Assembly: GCA_021234155.1 (NCBI GenBank)
Contig: JAJEKV010000106.1
Span: 365,050 to 429,049 of the forward strand
Origin: Isoetes taiwanensis
Lineage: Eukaryota; Streptophyta; Lycopodiopsida; Isoetales; Isoetaceae
Reading direction: 5' to 3'
DNA: 64,000 nucleotides
Numbering within the stretch: the first letter of the stretch is position 1; every line of letters starts with the position of its first letter. Below, piece after piece: positions 1 to 11,809 of the stretch. The translations under genes and the position numbers were made by a program. The notes beneath the pieces are model-generated. The model saw only the letters and a program-made list of their open reading frames with translations, was not told the DNA's origin and did no database searches.

Positions 1-1390
1 GATTATAGAGGCTATGTTTTAGGGTAATTGGAGATGCTACACGCCCCATTGAATAAAGCATGGATCATTGGCACATTAGAAAATCAAGTTCGCTTTACTT
101 TTTGCCAACGCAACCATCAGATTTACTTAAATACATGATGTCGAACCGGCCGGAGATTTTGGCTATTTTCAAATGGATTGAGAGACCTTGCGCCCCGGCC
201 GAGGAGGAGTGATTTTGGAAAGTTTTAATTCGATGAGGTATTTTACTCTATAATAAAAAATCTCCAAGCTTTTTCTTTGTAGTTATTAATTATCATTCCT
301 TTCGCTTATGCAATCAACATAATGTATCACAAATGGCTTTGGCATCGAATCCTGGGCGCTAGAAGGCTTGCAAATCACATTGTTGCTTGCATTGAGCAGT
401 AAGCTCAAAAATCGCGGTTTCTCATGGAATTCACGCTGAATTAGATGGAGAAGAAGATTTGATCTCAATGGACCAATTTAGTTTCCATGTGAAATAGCCG
501 TGAGCAACGCTCATGTGTATATCGATTCTTCATCGCCTATTTCTGCACTTTTTCACAAAGGGAAGTTTGTTTATATGGGACCCATCATTTTGTAGATGCA
601 TCCGCATGGAGTTTGTATAATATCACCACAACTTTTATACAAGGTTGTTTCTCGCCTAGGACAAGCAAAACACATGGTTTTGATGAATGTAAGTGTTGTT
701 CGTAAGAGTTTATGTTAAAATTTTTGCTTGCCATAGTGTACAGTTGGCAAGTGTTGTGTGCCATTAATTTGTAGGAGGAGAGAAAAAAGAATCACTTGTG
801 GACTTGTTTTTCAACCTTTATGATTTCTAGTCTATCTGATGAAAACAAATGACCCTTCAATAAAGAGCCATGCAATACTCAAGAACCGTGACTATTGGTA
901 ACCGAATGCACCTATCCGTCTCAAGTAAATCAAGTGGTTATGTTTTTAGTTCATTTTTAACAGCTTAAAGTTCCATTGTTTCTACAACAAACTCATGATT
1001 GAACAAGAGTTGAATATTTGGATTTAAGTTCTACAAACACAACTGGACAACCCATTCATTTCTAATAAATAAGAAATCCGACATCTTGCTTCAAAGATGG
1101 TATGAAATGTGAGTTTAAAGAAAATATTTTATTGCACGATGGCATATCTATTGGCCTCCACGAACTTCTTCGTTGCACCACATTTTGGTCCACATCAACG
1201 TAATATTGAACCATATAAGTCTGATGCCTTCTCTGGTGGAGAATAAGGGCATATGCGGTGAATATGCAGCTGATTGCAATTCTTAACAATTATCAAAGCG
1301 TTTTGTCAAGTTTATCAGACCGCCGTATCCAATCCTTTGCTGGTCTATGCATTAATGTAAATGACACCAGGCTTGATTTGGTAGTGGAGG
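1..1390. other. No recognisable gene
   Basis: AT-rich sequence with only short open frames on either strand. I see no conserved protein motif, splice-supported exon chain or transposon terminus here. Confidence 0.6.
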
Positions 1391-1594
1391 AATATTATCT
1401 TTTTGGGTTATATGGCATATTCCTTGTCCTTGTCCTTGTGGATTTATGGATATACCAAGTATATGCTAATATATGCCAAGAATATGCCAATGACTGCTCC
1501 AAACTTGCTATAGGGTGTAAACTGGCGGTGGCCGCTGTTCTTGGGCATCCATTTGGAAACCGGCTAACCGGTGCTTAAGCGACGGAGTTGCTAC
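1391..1594. repeat. Dispersed repeat, copy 1 (left part)
   Basis: Contains a series of GGCATATTCC/TATATGCC/GAATATGCC words followed by a GACTGCT...AAACTGG...GTTCTTGGGC segment. The same order of words recurs at 3,475-3,650 and 30,715-30,860. An open frame of 106 codons crosses it (1,258-1,578), but the shared signal is at DNA level and the other copies do not keep that frame, so I treat it as a repeat and not a gene. The class is unknown. Confidence 0.6.
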
Positions 1595-2149
1595 CATTAG
1601 AGGTAATTTGAGATCTCCTTTTGTCCCCATAAGAATCCTCCAATAGAATGAGTACTCTACATCAAACTGCAATTAATGCAGCATTAACAACTTCATTGCT
1701 GTCGTTTTTTCCCTATAACTTTTGATCTACTCATGAAAATGCTGCGGCGTTTGTTGCATTAGATGCAGAATGAAAAGATCTTTCAAGTGATATATGGTTA
1801 TGATGTATTTCAATACAAGCCATATGTGTTAACCTTAAAAAATATGGTTTTTTGCTCTTTTCTTATATATTTACATCCCAAAAGATATAACAATGGGTTG
1901 TCATTAGAAAGATCTTGAGGAGACGAATCCATTGCCACAAATAGTGTTCGAATCGGAGTTTTTGATCAAAAGTTATAGTAGAAAGATGACACTGCAAAAG
2001 TTAGTTAGAACTGCATTAATTACTGCTGCCACATAATACTGGAATAAAATACACTGGATTTCTTCTCTTATTGGACAGTTTAAAAAGCTGATGTGGCTTT
2101 TTAAGCATCCCTTAATGGGACAAAATGAGATCTCAAATTACCTCTAATG
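1595..2149. mobile_element. MITE-like element with ~40-bp inverted ends
   Basis: The left end starts CATTAGAGGTAATTTGAGAT. The reverse complement of the right end (about 2,110-2,149) reads the same, followed on both sides by CTC..TTTTGTCCC and a TTAAG-like word. The element is about 555 bp with no coding capacity. No target duplication is obvious. It sits between two parts of a dispersed repeat that are nearly contiguous at 3,475-3,700, consistent with insertion into that repeat. Confidence 0.55.
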
Positions 2150-2199
2150 TCTTCTTGAAGGTCCATTGAAGGCCCGTGTGAATAAGTGGCAACAGAATG

Positions 2200-2400
2200 C
2201 TTCTTAAAGTGATCCGTTCTTCGTGGTCATATCTTTTCGCATTGTCTGCATCTGAACGTTCTAGAAACAGTCTAACCAGCTATTGTTGGACTCTAATTGG
2301 ACGAGCAAATTTAGATGCAGCGGATGCAGATGAGCTTCTTTATGCCAGACTCTGGCCTTCAAGAAAGGATATGCTTTCATCTTGAACAGCACGGTATGTT
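2200..2400. repeat. Dispersed repeat, copy 1 (right part)
   Basis: The words TTCTAGAAAC.GTC and CTTCAAGAAAGGAT.TGC followed by TTTCATCTTGAACA also occur at 3,628-3,685, where they directly follow the GGCATAT-rich part. Here they are separated from that part (1,391-1,594) by the inverted-repeat element. Confidence 0.5.
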
Positions 2401-3474
2401 CTTAATCTGATTTTGCATGTTTTTAAAGCTTTATGGATCGAAACACTGCCATAGCTACAAGAAGCTTTGCATTGCCATAGCCTAAAGTGTCTGATATTTG
2501 TTTCTTATGTTTGTAAATTAGAACGCTTCAGTATTATCCTATGAATATCATACAAGACATATTTTTCTCTGGATCATGTATATTATTCATCACCTCTCTG
2601 TCAATTTGTTTTTGCGAATCATTGAATATTTCTAGAGCTACTTCTTTACTACAAGTTCTTGTCCCCTGCTCAGAAAATAGGGTGGAGATTGAAATTCTAC
2701 CTATGCCAGTAGTTATTTGAATTTTTTCAAGTCTAATTAATACATTGCTGCTCTCATTCTTGTTCACATAATGCATCACCTCACCTAAAGAATTATGGGT
2801 AGAGCCGCCATGCAATCTAACCTCGGTATTTCATATGTCCCCGCTTTGATGCATGCTCTTGGTTGTTATATTTTTCTCAGAGCTTTATTATTGGTGACAA
2901 ACATGGACTCATTATAGAGATATCATATATGCAAATCCTTACTATATTTTAACACTCGCAATAAGCTAACGCTTTTTTGTCTTCCAGCTTTTTGGACATC
3001 GATGTCGTTTTTCTTGTGTTTTAAAAACTCAATGGAATTTGTAGTTATATACTTAGGATATGATCTCCATGTTTTGCCTCATTTAAGAGGCAATCATAAA
3101 AATAGAGACATGGTCAAAGTCAAAATTGGTTAATTACGTGTTTTTTGGATACGTAATCTATTTGCATTTCACATGAACCCAAACCGTTTGATTCTGACAT
3201 ATCTACAAAAAACTAGACTAGGCAAAATAGCAGGGGGTTTGATGGCAAAGAAGGTACATCCTCTTCCTCAAAGCTTTTAGGGAGATTTTAAGAGTCAAAC
3301 ATGGTAGATTTCTAAATCCCCCAAAAGCCCTTCCAAATAATTTTCACATGCACGTGTCCTCTGCCAAACAAACATGGAAAAGAGGAATTGTGGCAACTTT
3401 TAGTGAGGATCCACTCATCGCGCAGTTGAACCCATAAATAGTGGTAGTTGGGCCCTGTTATATAGTGTAGTAAA
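2401..3474. other. No recognisable gene
   Basis: AT-rich, short frames only. No motif, element terminus or long repeat seen. Confidence 0.55.
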
Positions 3475-3690
3475 ATCTTAACTATTGCTTTTTGGGTTGA
3501 CTCTCGTTCGTGTGGATTTTTGGCATATTCTAGGTATATGTCGATATATGCCTGGAATATGCCAGAAACCGCTTTAAATCCAATATCGCTTGTAAACTGT
3601 CGGTCACCCATGTTGCTGGGTTGACGTTCTAGAAACGGTCCGAACTCCGGCTTTCAAGAAAGGATCTGCTTTCATCTTGAACAATATGGC
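3475..3690. repeat. Dispersed repeat, copy 2
   Basis: Carries both the GGCATATTC...GGAATATGCC segment and the TTCTAGAAACGGTC...TTTCATCTTGAACA segment next to each other, matching the two separated parts at 1,391-1,594 and 2,200-2,400. A 99-codon minus-strand frame here is incidental. Confidence 0.6.
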
Positions 3691-3757
3691 ATGCTCATGC
3701 TGTTCTGTCGCGTCTTCAGAATGCATGCTCAGGCTGTTCTGTCGCATCTTCTGCCTC
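3690..3757. repeat. Tandem duplication, 34-bp period
   Basis: CATGCTCATGCTGTTCTGTC at 3,690 recurs with one change at 3,724. It lies directly after the dispersed repeat. Confidence 0.75.
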
Positions 3758-3823
3758 ATGGTAGTAAATTTAACTTCTCCTTCCTAATTTCATAATCATT
3801 CTTACAAATTTTAGCTATACATT

Positions 3824-3895
3824 CAAAAGTCTAAAATTATTAGCATTTACATATTCTATCAAAAGTCTAAAATTATTACCGTTTACATATTCTAT
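3824..3895. repeat. Tandem duplication, 36-bp period
   Basis: CAAAAGTCTAAAATTATTA followed by a TTTACATATTCTAT block occurs twice, beginning at 3,824 and 3,860. Confidence 0.8.
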
Positions 3896-4634
3896 CACCA
3901 TTTCTTGCCAAGGGCATAACCTATGTACTCTCTAAGAGCTTTAAAATATCACGTATTAGCTTCAAAATGGCATGCTATTAGGTTAATGGATGAAGGCAAT
4001 ATAAGGCCAAACGAGTTTAGTAACCAACAAGTATGAGTTAAGCTTATAATTTTGACATCCATGCAGAGACTAATTGGGTAAATTGCAGTGGCCAAATCTT
4101 CTTGGGCTAAGAAAATGACACCTTTGTTTTTTGTAGCATTCATTGTGTGGCTCGCACAAAACAAAAAAAGGCTCAACATGAAACAACGAAAACAAAACTA
4201 TAAAACACCCCTCTCGTGCCACCGAGGGCAACCCTCGTGCGCAACACCTTGTTTTATTTTTTTAGCTTAGCTCAAAAAAAGATTGAAGCCTTCAAATACA
4301 TTTCCTCGCAAAATATTCTGCATATATTTCGTCTCCTTCACTAGCATCCCTAGGTAGCCTGGGGCAACCCAAAAATCGAAGAGCGCTTTTCTAATATACA
4401 AAGATACAGTTGTTATTGCCATGTGACAATAAGGTTCATTTAGAACGTTCTGGATAAAATTTTTTAGAACGTTCTAGATATGTTTTTTACGATAATTGGT
4501 AAAAAACAATAACTTTCCTTGTTAGAGGCCTTTATGAAAGCAAATAAATAATAAGGAAATTTAGAACGATACAGAGAGATTAAAACATGGCTAATCTGAT
4601 GCTCATAAGTGGTGAGGCAACGAGCAATTGCCAA
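3896..4634. other. Downstream flank of transporter gene; short interspersed repeat
   Basis: No gene seen. At 4,190-4,262 a block with GAGGGCAACCCTC followed by GCAACACCTTGTTTTA resembles blocks at 34,210-34,275 and, inverted, at 40,245-40,310. Confidence 0.45.
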
Positions 4635-6340
4635 TTAGACCACGAATTCTTCATATTGGCGATAGTTTCGCAGGCCATGAAGAGTATCAAAGACAGGCTG
4701 ATCTTTAGTTTCAGGCAAACAAAAAGTGAGAGCTCCAGCAAAAGAAGCTGCAATTCCAAACAACCCAAATGGAACTACTGGAAATCTGCGCCCCAATGCA
4801 ACGACAAGGGGCGCCATTATGGCACCGCTCTGTCCGGCCTGTTTCCCCACACCTAAGGCAGCATTCCTCACACTAGTCGGAAATAATTCTGCTGCAAATA
4901 TGTATATCAAATTGTATGTGCCTGCCAAGCCCAACAGGCACATAATTCCGCAGATTAATTGCGCAGTTCCTTTGTATTCCCCCAATCCAGAATCCCCAGC
5001 AACCATTGCTCCAAATATGCAGCACATTCCTGAGAAAAATAAACAGCCTGCTAGCATGCTTCTTCTACCATATTTTCCCAGCAATTTGGCTGTCAATACA
5101 TATCCTGGCAGCTCTGCAGTTGCGTTTAGAAATGCTCCCAAATAGAGGTTGAATCCTATGTTTGAAACATTCAGACTTATGCCATAGTATGTTATTGTTA
5201 TGACAAACCATATGAAGGAGATTAGAAAAATCCTTTTTCGTGTCTCTGAATACATAAGAGCATCCCAAAGCGTTGATGTAGTTTTTGAATTCTCGTCCTT
5301 GCATGGATTTGCCTCTAATCTTAAACTCACATTATTGGGTATATTTCTGCCATTGTTTTTTGCGAATTTTCTGAGAGAATTCATGCATTCATCTATTTTT
5401 CCCTGTACAAGGAACCATCTTGGAGATTCATCTACAAAAGGCAGCATCAAGGCCAGGTATAGAATTCCTGGTATGGAGCATATGACATAGAGTTGCCTCC
5501 AAGATGAAGAAAGATATGACAGAGCTGGAAGTATCATGTAGCCAAAGGAAAAGAGATAAAATGTACACATCCCTACAAAGCCTCTCTTGGAGGGGCCTAT
5601 AGGTTCGGTTGCCAGAACAAAAGACGTGAGACCCAGACTTCCTGTGCTAAATCCAGTGAGTACTCTGAAAGTAAAATACATCCAATAATTTGAATCCATG
5701 GAGGTCAAGAGTGTGCAGACAACAGAGAGAGTACAGACAATTTTAATCTCTCCTTTTCTGCCTAGAAAAGAATCTGAGAGACTACCCAGAAGACCAGCAC
5801 CTGCAAAGTATGGAAGAAAACTTATATAAATAAACCATCTTTTACCGAAGGTAAAGTTTCTATAAATTATCAAGACAAAAGCAAAGATGAACTTTCTATT
5901 TGTAATATTGCTAATCTGAGGTAACCTTATCCAAGTTAAATGTACACTTACCAAACATAGCGCCTAGAAAATATGCAGATCCTGCAAGGCCCAATTTGTA
6001 TTCGTTGAACAGACCAAGTCCCACTCTGATACAGTGGAAATTTGTTTGTTGGTCCATTCCCAAAGGGCCGGATCAAGATCACAAAAGATAAGGCTGCACA
6101 TTTGGATGTATCCCCAACATAGTGCCACTCGGGTTTTCTTTCAGAAAACACAGTTACAAGGGACATAATCGACTCTACAGTCCATGCAAAACTAACTAGA
6201 ACAAAATGTATCAACTGCGCACTTCCAAACTCCCCAGCCCATCTTTGTAAAACCTCATCAATCGACAAAAACTCTTCTTCTTCGATATTTTCTGCAATGA
6301 ATGGCTCGCCGATTTCATCCTCCACCTGCTTCGAAGCCAT
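4635..6340 (-). CDS. Organic cation/carnitine transporter-like protein (MFS), two exons, two frameshifts
   Basis: Plasma-membrane or vacuolar MFS transporter of the plant organic cation/carnitine (OCT, SLC22-like) family, which moves organic cations or carnitine. Exon 1 is 6,340-5,952 and exon 2 is 5,800-4,635. The 151-bp intron has GTAAGTG and TTTGCAG borders. Exon 1 gives an acidic N-terminus and SIDEVLQRW...FGSAQLIHFVLVSFAW, the family start before TM1. Exon 2 has the MFS signature LSDSFLGRKGE, then ESPRWFLVQGK in the central loop, LLGKYGRRS between later helices, ELFPTSVRNAALG and a PETKDQP end. Joined length is about 518 residues, normal for the family. Reading on needs +1 nt near 6,082-6,087 (A run; frame then gives WEWTNKQISTVSEWDLVCS) and again near 5,983-5,987 (restoring AGSAYFLGAMFG into exon 2). 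These could be inactivating mutations or consensus errors; the rest is intact. Confidence 0.88.
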
Positions 6341-6664
6341 GGCCGCTGGCCGCTGCTTCAGATGGCTTCTTTCCTTATCTTGATAAGTTCAATTCTATAG
6401 GCTAATATTATATGAAACCCTAGCAAGGGTTTAACCAATACGAAAAGACAATGCACATGTAGTTTTCAAATAGTTGGCATGTACTAGTAGCCTAAAGGTG
6501 CAAGAATCCGCTTTAAAAACTATGCATCCTAATCCAATAGCTAATGCCAAGATAGTTCCGACACACCTTTGCCTTGGCATTTGTGTGGCACATGTTGATT
6601 TGGAAGGCGGACCCCAACATGTGTGAGTGTTAAAAATATTGGCGGTGCCATGTTCAAACTTGAA
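6341..6664. other. Upstream region of the transporter gene
   Basis: Likely promoter and 5' UTR of the minus-strand transporter, from position only. No TATA box is assigned with confidence. Confidence 0.35.
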
Positions 6665-6850
6665 AATTGAAGACTTCGTTATTCGGCCCCCCTCCCATCG
6701 GAAATCAATCGGAACTGTTTTTCTCCCTGTTTTTCAATGGTTGAAGTCATTTCTGGTGATTTTTTGCCTTTTTTTGCTGCTTTTTCTAGTTTTCCTTTTT
6801 TTTGGCATGTTTTTCGATGAGGGGGGCCGAATAACGAAGGTCTTCCAATT
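6665..6850. mobile_element. 186-bp MITE with ~33-bp terminal inverted repeats
   Basis: The left end AATTGAAGACTTCGTTATTC continues into GGCCCCCCTC. The right end (6,815-6,850), reverse complemented, reads AATTGGAAGACCTTCGTTAT followed by TCGGCCCCCCTC. Both arms then have an ATCG(G)AAA word. The middle is T-rich and non-coding. No clear target duplication, so the superfamily is not assigned. Confidence 0.8.
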
Positions 6851-8625
6851 CTTCTAATTCCCCCAACTTATGGCCTGTTCACATGATGCTAAAAAAATGC
6901 AGTAGCATCAACAGTTGTCATCAAATCCACCTGCGCTGCAAATTTGCTTGACGCCGCGCACGTGCTGCATGGGGGCCGGTTGCTTCAGCAGTTGCTGCAA
7001 ACCAGACCTAGTGTCGGCGCATCCATCCTTCATATTCATATATGACCAAGTGTGGAACCTCATCGGCCCATGTGAATGGAGGGCTGCACACTGCACCGCT
7101 AAAAGAAAATCGCCCAAAATTCACCGCCAAAAATGACCTAATGTGAATTCCACATTAGTGTGTTTTTTATGGTTCTAATATGTCGTCAGAATATGCCATG
7201 GATATGCCCATGGTTCGTAACACGACACTTAGCCAATATAAATGTCATCAAAGAAAAGAAAAGAAAATAACAATAACAAGTTCCTAAGAAAAGAAAATAA
7301 AATGCAAGTTGCTTCTTTTCCCATCATCTTTTGAATATGTTAGCCATCTATAGTATCATGCTGCTAAGAAATGTTCCTCAAATAGACATTCAATCCATAT
7401 CCAGGACCTATGTTAATGTTGATGGGGAACCATAATATCACATAGATTATGATCATGCCCTTTTGGAGCTTGCATAGTGTACAAGGACAAATTCCTAGAT
7501 TCGTTTGTATATATTTGTTTAAAACAAGCTCTCTTGAGAATCTCGGCTTAGGATGAATTGAAGATATCCATAAGAAAGATCGTGTTCATGATATAATGAA
7601 ATTACATTTACAACTTCTCCAATTGGAGGTTAAAGAATCGCAATTCTAATGCTTTCAATGACAAGATATGTTTAGCATGCTTGGATGTGGATTAAAAATA
7701 TGAAACAGACATAGACAGAAGTTGCAAGCTATAGAAGTTGTTCATCATGTTGATAATGATGAAGGTCGTTATTTTGATAACAATGATGAAGGCAATGGTA
7801 ATGAACAGAAACCATGACATGGAACTAGTCCAAGCTTTATATTCGTGATCTTACTAGATTAGGTGATTCTCTAGGTCCAATAAGAGGGTGGCAAATTTTT
7901 TCAAACTAGTAATAGGAGGGGTCGTTGTTTTGGGAAAGTTTTTACAAGTTACTAGGAATATTTCTTGCATCTAACAAACCAACATGTTCACGATCCTTAA
8001 AAGCCTACGATTTCCTACAATAATGAAACCAACGTGAATTTTTCTTACAAAATAAAAATCACCAAGATCAACAATACAAAATTGAAAATAATAGATAAGA
8101 AACATCACCCCCTTTTTTTTTTGAAGAGCGACAAATATATTCATCATTAAATCATGAAAATAAATACATAAGTAGAGAAAAAAAATAGTCTTTGTCCAAA
8201 GTCGCCACAAATCCTCGTGCTTTCTATATGCAAAATAAACCTCTATTTCTAAATAACCAATATGAACTGTTAGAGCCCGTTTTTATAAGAAATATCACAT
8301 AATTCATAGCACATGTGGTGTGATTTATATAACAAAGCTTAACATTGTAAAACCTGATCAAAATTAGAAATTCCATATAAAACAAATGAATGTATTTAAG
8401 ACATCAACCAAAAGATAAAACTTTGGAGCAAATTTAGTAGACAAATCGGGCTTTTGTAGTAAGATACATACAAATCTAGCATCTCAAGAAAAAAGTCTCT
8501 GTGTTCAAGTTCTTGAGAATCAAAGAACAAAAAGTGTCTCGAAGTTCTTCATGTAGACCAAGGACATGGGATCCAATGTCCGCAACCATAACTTATTGCT
8601 CTTTCAAAGTAGACGAATTAACAAT
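6851..8625. other. No recognisable gene
   Basis: AT-rich with short frames only. A single weak GGCATAT-type word cluster at 7,186-7,215 recalls the dispersed repeat near 1.4 and 3.5 kb. Confidence 0.5.
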
Positions 8626-8626
8626 G

Positions 8627-8745
8627 CTCCTCCTCCTCCTCCTCCTCCTCCTCCTCCTCCTCCTCCTCCTCCCTCCTCCTCCTCCTCCTCCTCCTCCTCC
8701 TCCTCCTCCTCCTCCTCCTCCTCCTCCTCCTCCTCCTCCTCCTCC
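8627..8745. repeat. (CTC)n microsatellite
   Basis: About 119 bp of perfect CTC/CCT repeat with one interruption near 8,672. It creates artificial poly-Leu, poly-Pro, poly-Ser, poly-Gly and poly-Arg frames that are not genes. Confidence 0.97.
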
Positions 8746-9539
8746 ACTATTATGAGCCATAATACAACAAGCAACCAAAGAAAAATAAACTAGCAACAAC
8801 ATTCATTTTCATTTCCATATAAATGCATAAAATCAACTCCGCTTAACTAAACTTGTATGTGTTGCCACGTAAAGGTCTAGATATGGGACAAGAACTTTGG
8901 AAACGCTCAATGCCAAGGATAACCTAAAAGATGTATTTCTTTTGCCTTAAAGAACACAAGTATTTGATAAAAAAACATTACCGGCTAGTTGGGAAAAAAT
9001 GCAAGCTAGATGATGTTTTTAGTAAATGCCGCATTGAAAATATCTCAAAGTCTTCATTCCTCCTACTCCAACATTCCTCGTGCTCCAAAGACATTTTGAA
9101 CCAGTGGAAAGAGCGGCCTTCATAAAACTTCAAGAGAATCTATATTTGCAAAAGAAGATAAGCCGCATCGCAACTCTTTACTTTTCAAAACTTTGCTCTA
9201 AATGAAAACCTAAAAGAGAACTAAAATGAGAAAGTAGAAAGCAAATGAGGTGCTCGTGGAAAATTCGTAAATAAAACAATGATATATTTATTTTACAATA
9301 ATAAACCTCTTTGAGAATTCTTAGAAGTTAATGGACACATGCTATTAAACCAAAGATTTCTTGAACTAAATACTAGGCCTAAAGGTGTTAATCTTTAAGG
9401 AAATGACTATCTCATTCAATGTAGTATTTCACTAAATGCAATCAACTCACATTAGGATTGGAACGTATATGTATGCAAGTATTTGTGTCGTGAGGGACAA
9501 TGTGAAATTGCCCTCCAAAACACACTCGGTGTGACCAAC
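8746..9539. other. No recognisable gene
   Basis: AT-rich, short frames only. The last ~50 bp (AAACACACTCGGTGTGA at about 9,519) resemble words inside the array at 49.6-50.8 kb. Confidence 0.5.
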
Positions 9540-10040
9540 ATTCCTTGAGATTCCCCCAGGTTTCTTAAAATTCTACAAAGATTCCTAGAGATTATGTGGA
9601 ATCCCCTTAGGTTCTCTAAGATTTCCATATATCACTCAAGATTTCCATAGATTCCTTAAATATTCCTTGGGATTTCGTTTAAGTTACCTCAGATTCTCCA
9701 AGGTTTTTTGAAGGTTCCCTAGATTTTCTAAGATTATGTGAAGATTCTTTTAGATTCTCCAACATTTTACCAAGATTTCATTAGATTCTTCAAGATCCTT
9801 GTAGATCCACTTAGATTCCATAAAGTATCTCCTAGCTTCTCCAATATTCTAGGAATATTCCCCCAAACTTCATAAGATCCTATAACTATGTTTGCAATAT
9901 TCTATCTAAGATTCCCTTAGATTCCATAGATTCATCTAGATTCTCCAATATTCTATGAATATTTTTCTATATTCTCTCAAGATTCCTCCAAAATCTCCAA
10001 GATTCCCTAAGATTTTATGAATATTCTCCTAAATTTCCTA
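9540..10040. repeat. Degenerate AGATTC(C) array, copy 1
   Basis: About 500 bp in which AGATTC, AAGATTCC, TAGATTCTCC and CCCTTAGATTC recur every 10-14 bp in the same orientation. A larger array of the same kind is at 49,590-50,850. There are no spacers of constant length, so this is not a CRISPR-like array. Non-coding. Confidence 0.85.
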
Positions 10041-10825
10041 AGATCGCCCCTATTGTGCAAAGTAGTGTCGCACACCGCTTTTCGTAAAGCTCTCGATGAG
10101 GGGAATCCAATAGCATGGGCCACACCTTCAACCGACCCCTCTGCCACAAGTTTATGGCCATTAGAAGGCGATATAAAAAAAGGAAGCTATATAAAAAATT
10201 AATTGTTGGTATTAATATTAAAAATTGCACCTTATAAATTTGAAGGCTAGGATTTCTTCTTTCCTTTTGATCCAATGGCTTAGAGACATGGTGGATAACC
10301 CATGCATGTCCCATACACCTTCCCAACCTCATTCGGCAACCCAGATTCTGCCATCTCTCTTTGATTTGACAGCTTAGAGGCATGCATGCCCCATGGATGA
10401 ACTATAGATGCCCATGTATGATCCATGCATGCCCACATGAGGTCGCTAGCTTTCCAGCCTTGTTTTCTTAAGTGGACGGCTAAGATCAACCTCTATGAAC
10501 ACGACCCATGGTATAACAAAAGCTCCCATCTAATCCCATCTAATACATACCTGTAGATATATAGTGATAGTGATAAAGTGGGTTGCCGATCATCCTGCCT
10601 GTGCCCCTTTTGCCATAGCTTCCGTACGGTGCTCTGCTATATTTTGCCCCCGAATCTTGTTTGCTTTTTCAACATTTTTCAACTGGAAAATGTGGTGCAT
10701 GGTGGGCAAAATGGACAAAAGATCTTCTCGCTTTTGCTCACCCGACCGCCTAACTTTGGCCCTCATTCAATGGGGAGGAGCCACATTTGGTGCATTTAAG
10801 CTTAAGAGAATGCCTGTTCTGCGTC
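10041..10825. other. No recognisable gene
   Basis: Contains an imprecise duplication around 10,260-10,400 (CCATGCATG/GCTTAGAG.CATG words). No protein motif was recognised. Confidence 0.45.
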
Positions 10826-11310
10826 AGAAAATACGTCAGAAAAATCTTATGTGTTTTTCGGTGAGAATCGGATTTAATTTTCTCACCAAAAATGCCGATG
10901 CAAAACCGACGAAAAGTTCCGACTTTAAAATTTCGATGAAAAATCGACGATAAATTTTCTCGATGAAAAGTCCGACTTAATAAAATGACGAAAAATCGGA
11001 TTTTAAAACCTCGGACGAAAATTTGTGGACGCTAAAAAGTTGACGAAAAAATCGTGAATATTTTTGACCATTAATCGACGCGAAAGTCCGGACGAATAAA
11101 ATGACGCAAAAATCTAACGAAAAACGGACGAAATTTTTGACGCTAAAATTTGACGACAATCGGACGAATCATTTTGACGATTAACCGTATAAACTCGGCC
11201 TAATAATGTGACTAATACTTCGACGATTAATCTGATGAAACTTCTGACGAATGTTCTGACGATTCTTTTCGTCAGTATATTCATCAAAATATTCGTCAGA
11301 ATGTCTGACA
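10826..11310. repeat. GACG-rich subterminal-type repeat block (left)
   Basis: Dozens of GACGAAAA, CGACGA, GTCAGAAA and TCGATGAAAA words in both orientations across ~480 bp. The texture matches 18,610-18,919. There is no CACTA start within view to its left. Confidence 0.7.
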
Positions 11311-11809
11311 TGGATTTGTTAGCTATAGGTCAACATTACAGGTTTCCAGACTTATTTTTAGAAGTTGCATGACTTCATACATACCAAAGGAACAAGGAAT
11401 GCTCATCTGCATGTAGATATGAAACGTTTTACAATCTATTTCAAACATGTCGAATAGTTAGACGAGGTAAATTGTACAATGTTGTCTTGTCTTTGGAAAG
11501 GATAATCGTCTTGTCTTCGGAAAGGAGAATTAATCAAGCATAAGTCATGCCATATGACCATAATGGCAATCAAGGGCTTGCATGGTTATGTTTATCGACC
11601 TTCAAAAAACTCAAAATTCAACTTCACACCAAAGTGTGATGCATTGAGTTTGCCACGTGAAAGATTGTCAAGCGGGTCAACATTGTTGTATTGCCTTGCA
11701 ACTAAGTGACTTGGACATGAAAAGGAAGGTATGTGATTTAATTATTTCATTTATTTAGCTTCATATATTGTGAATTTTTGGAGATTTGAGGTGCATTAGT
11801 CCTTATTGC
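11311..11809. other. No recognisable gene
   Basis: AT-rich, no motif or repeat recognised. Confidence 0.5.

Noticed and set aside
1258-1578. 106-codon frame as a gene
   Set aside because: It overlies a dispersed DNA repeat whose other copies do not keep the frame.
4726-5145. 139-codon plus-strand frame
   Set aside because: Antisense shadow of transporter exon 2.
8501-8802. Poly-Leu, poly-Pro, poly-Ser, poly-Gly and poly-Arg proteins
   Set aside because: All frames are translations of the CTC microsatellite.
9540-10040. CRISPR-like repeat array
   Set aside because: Short words at variable 10-14-bp spacing, no constant repeat or spacer length, plant context.
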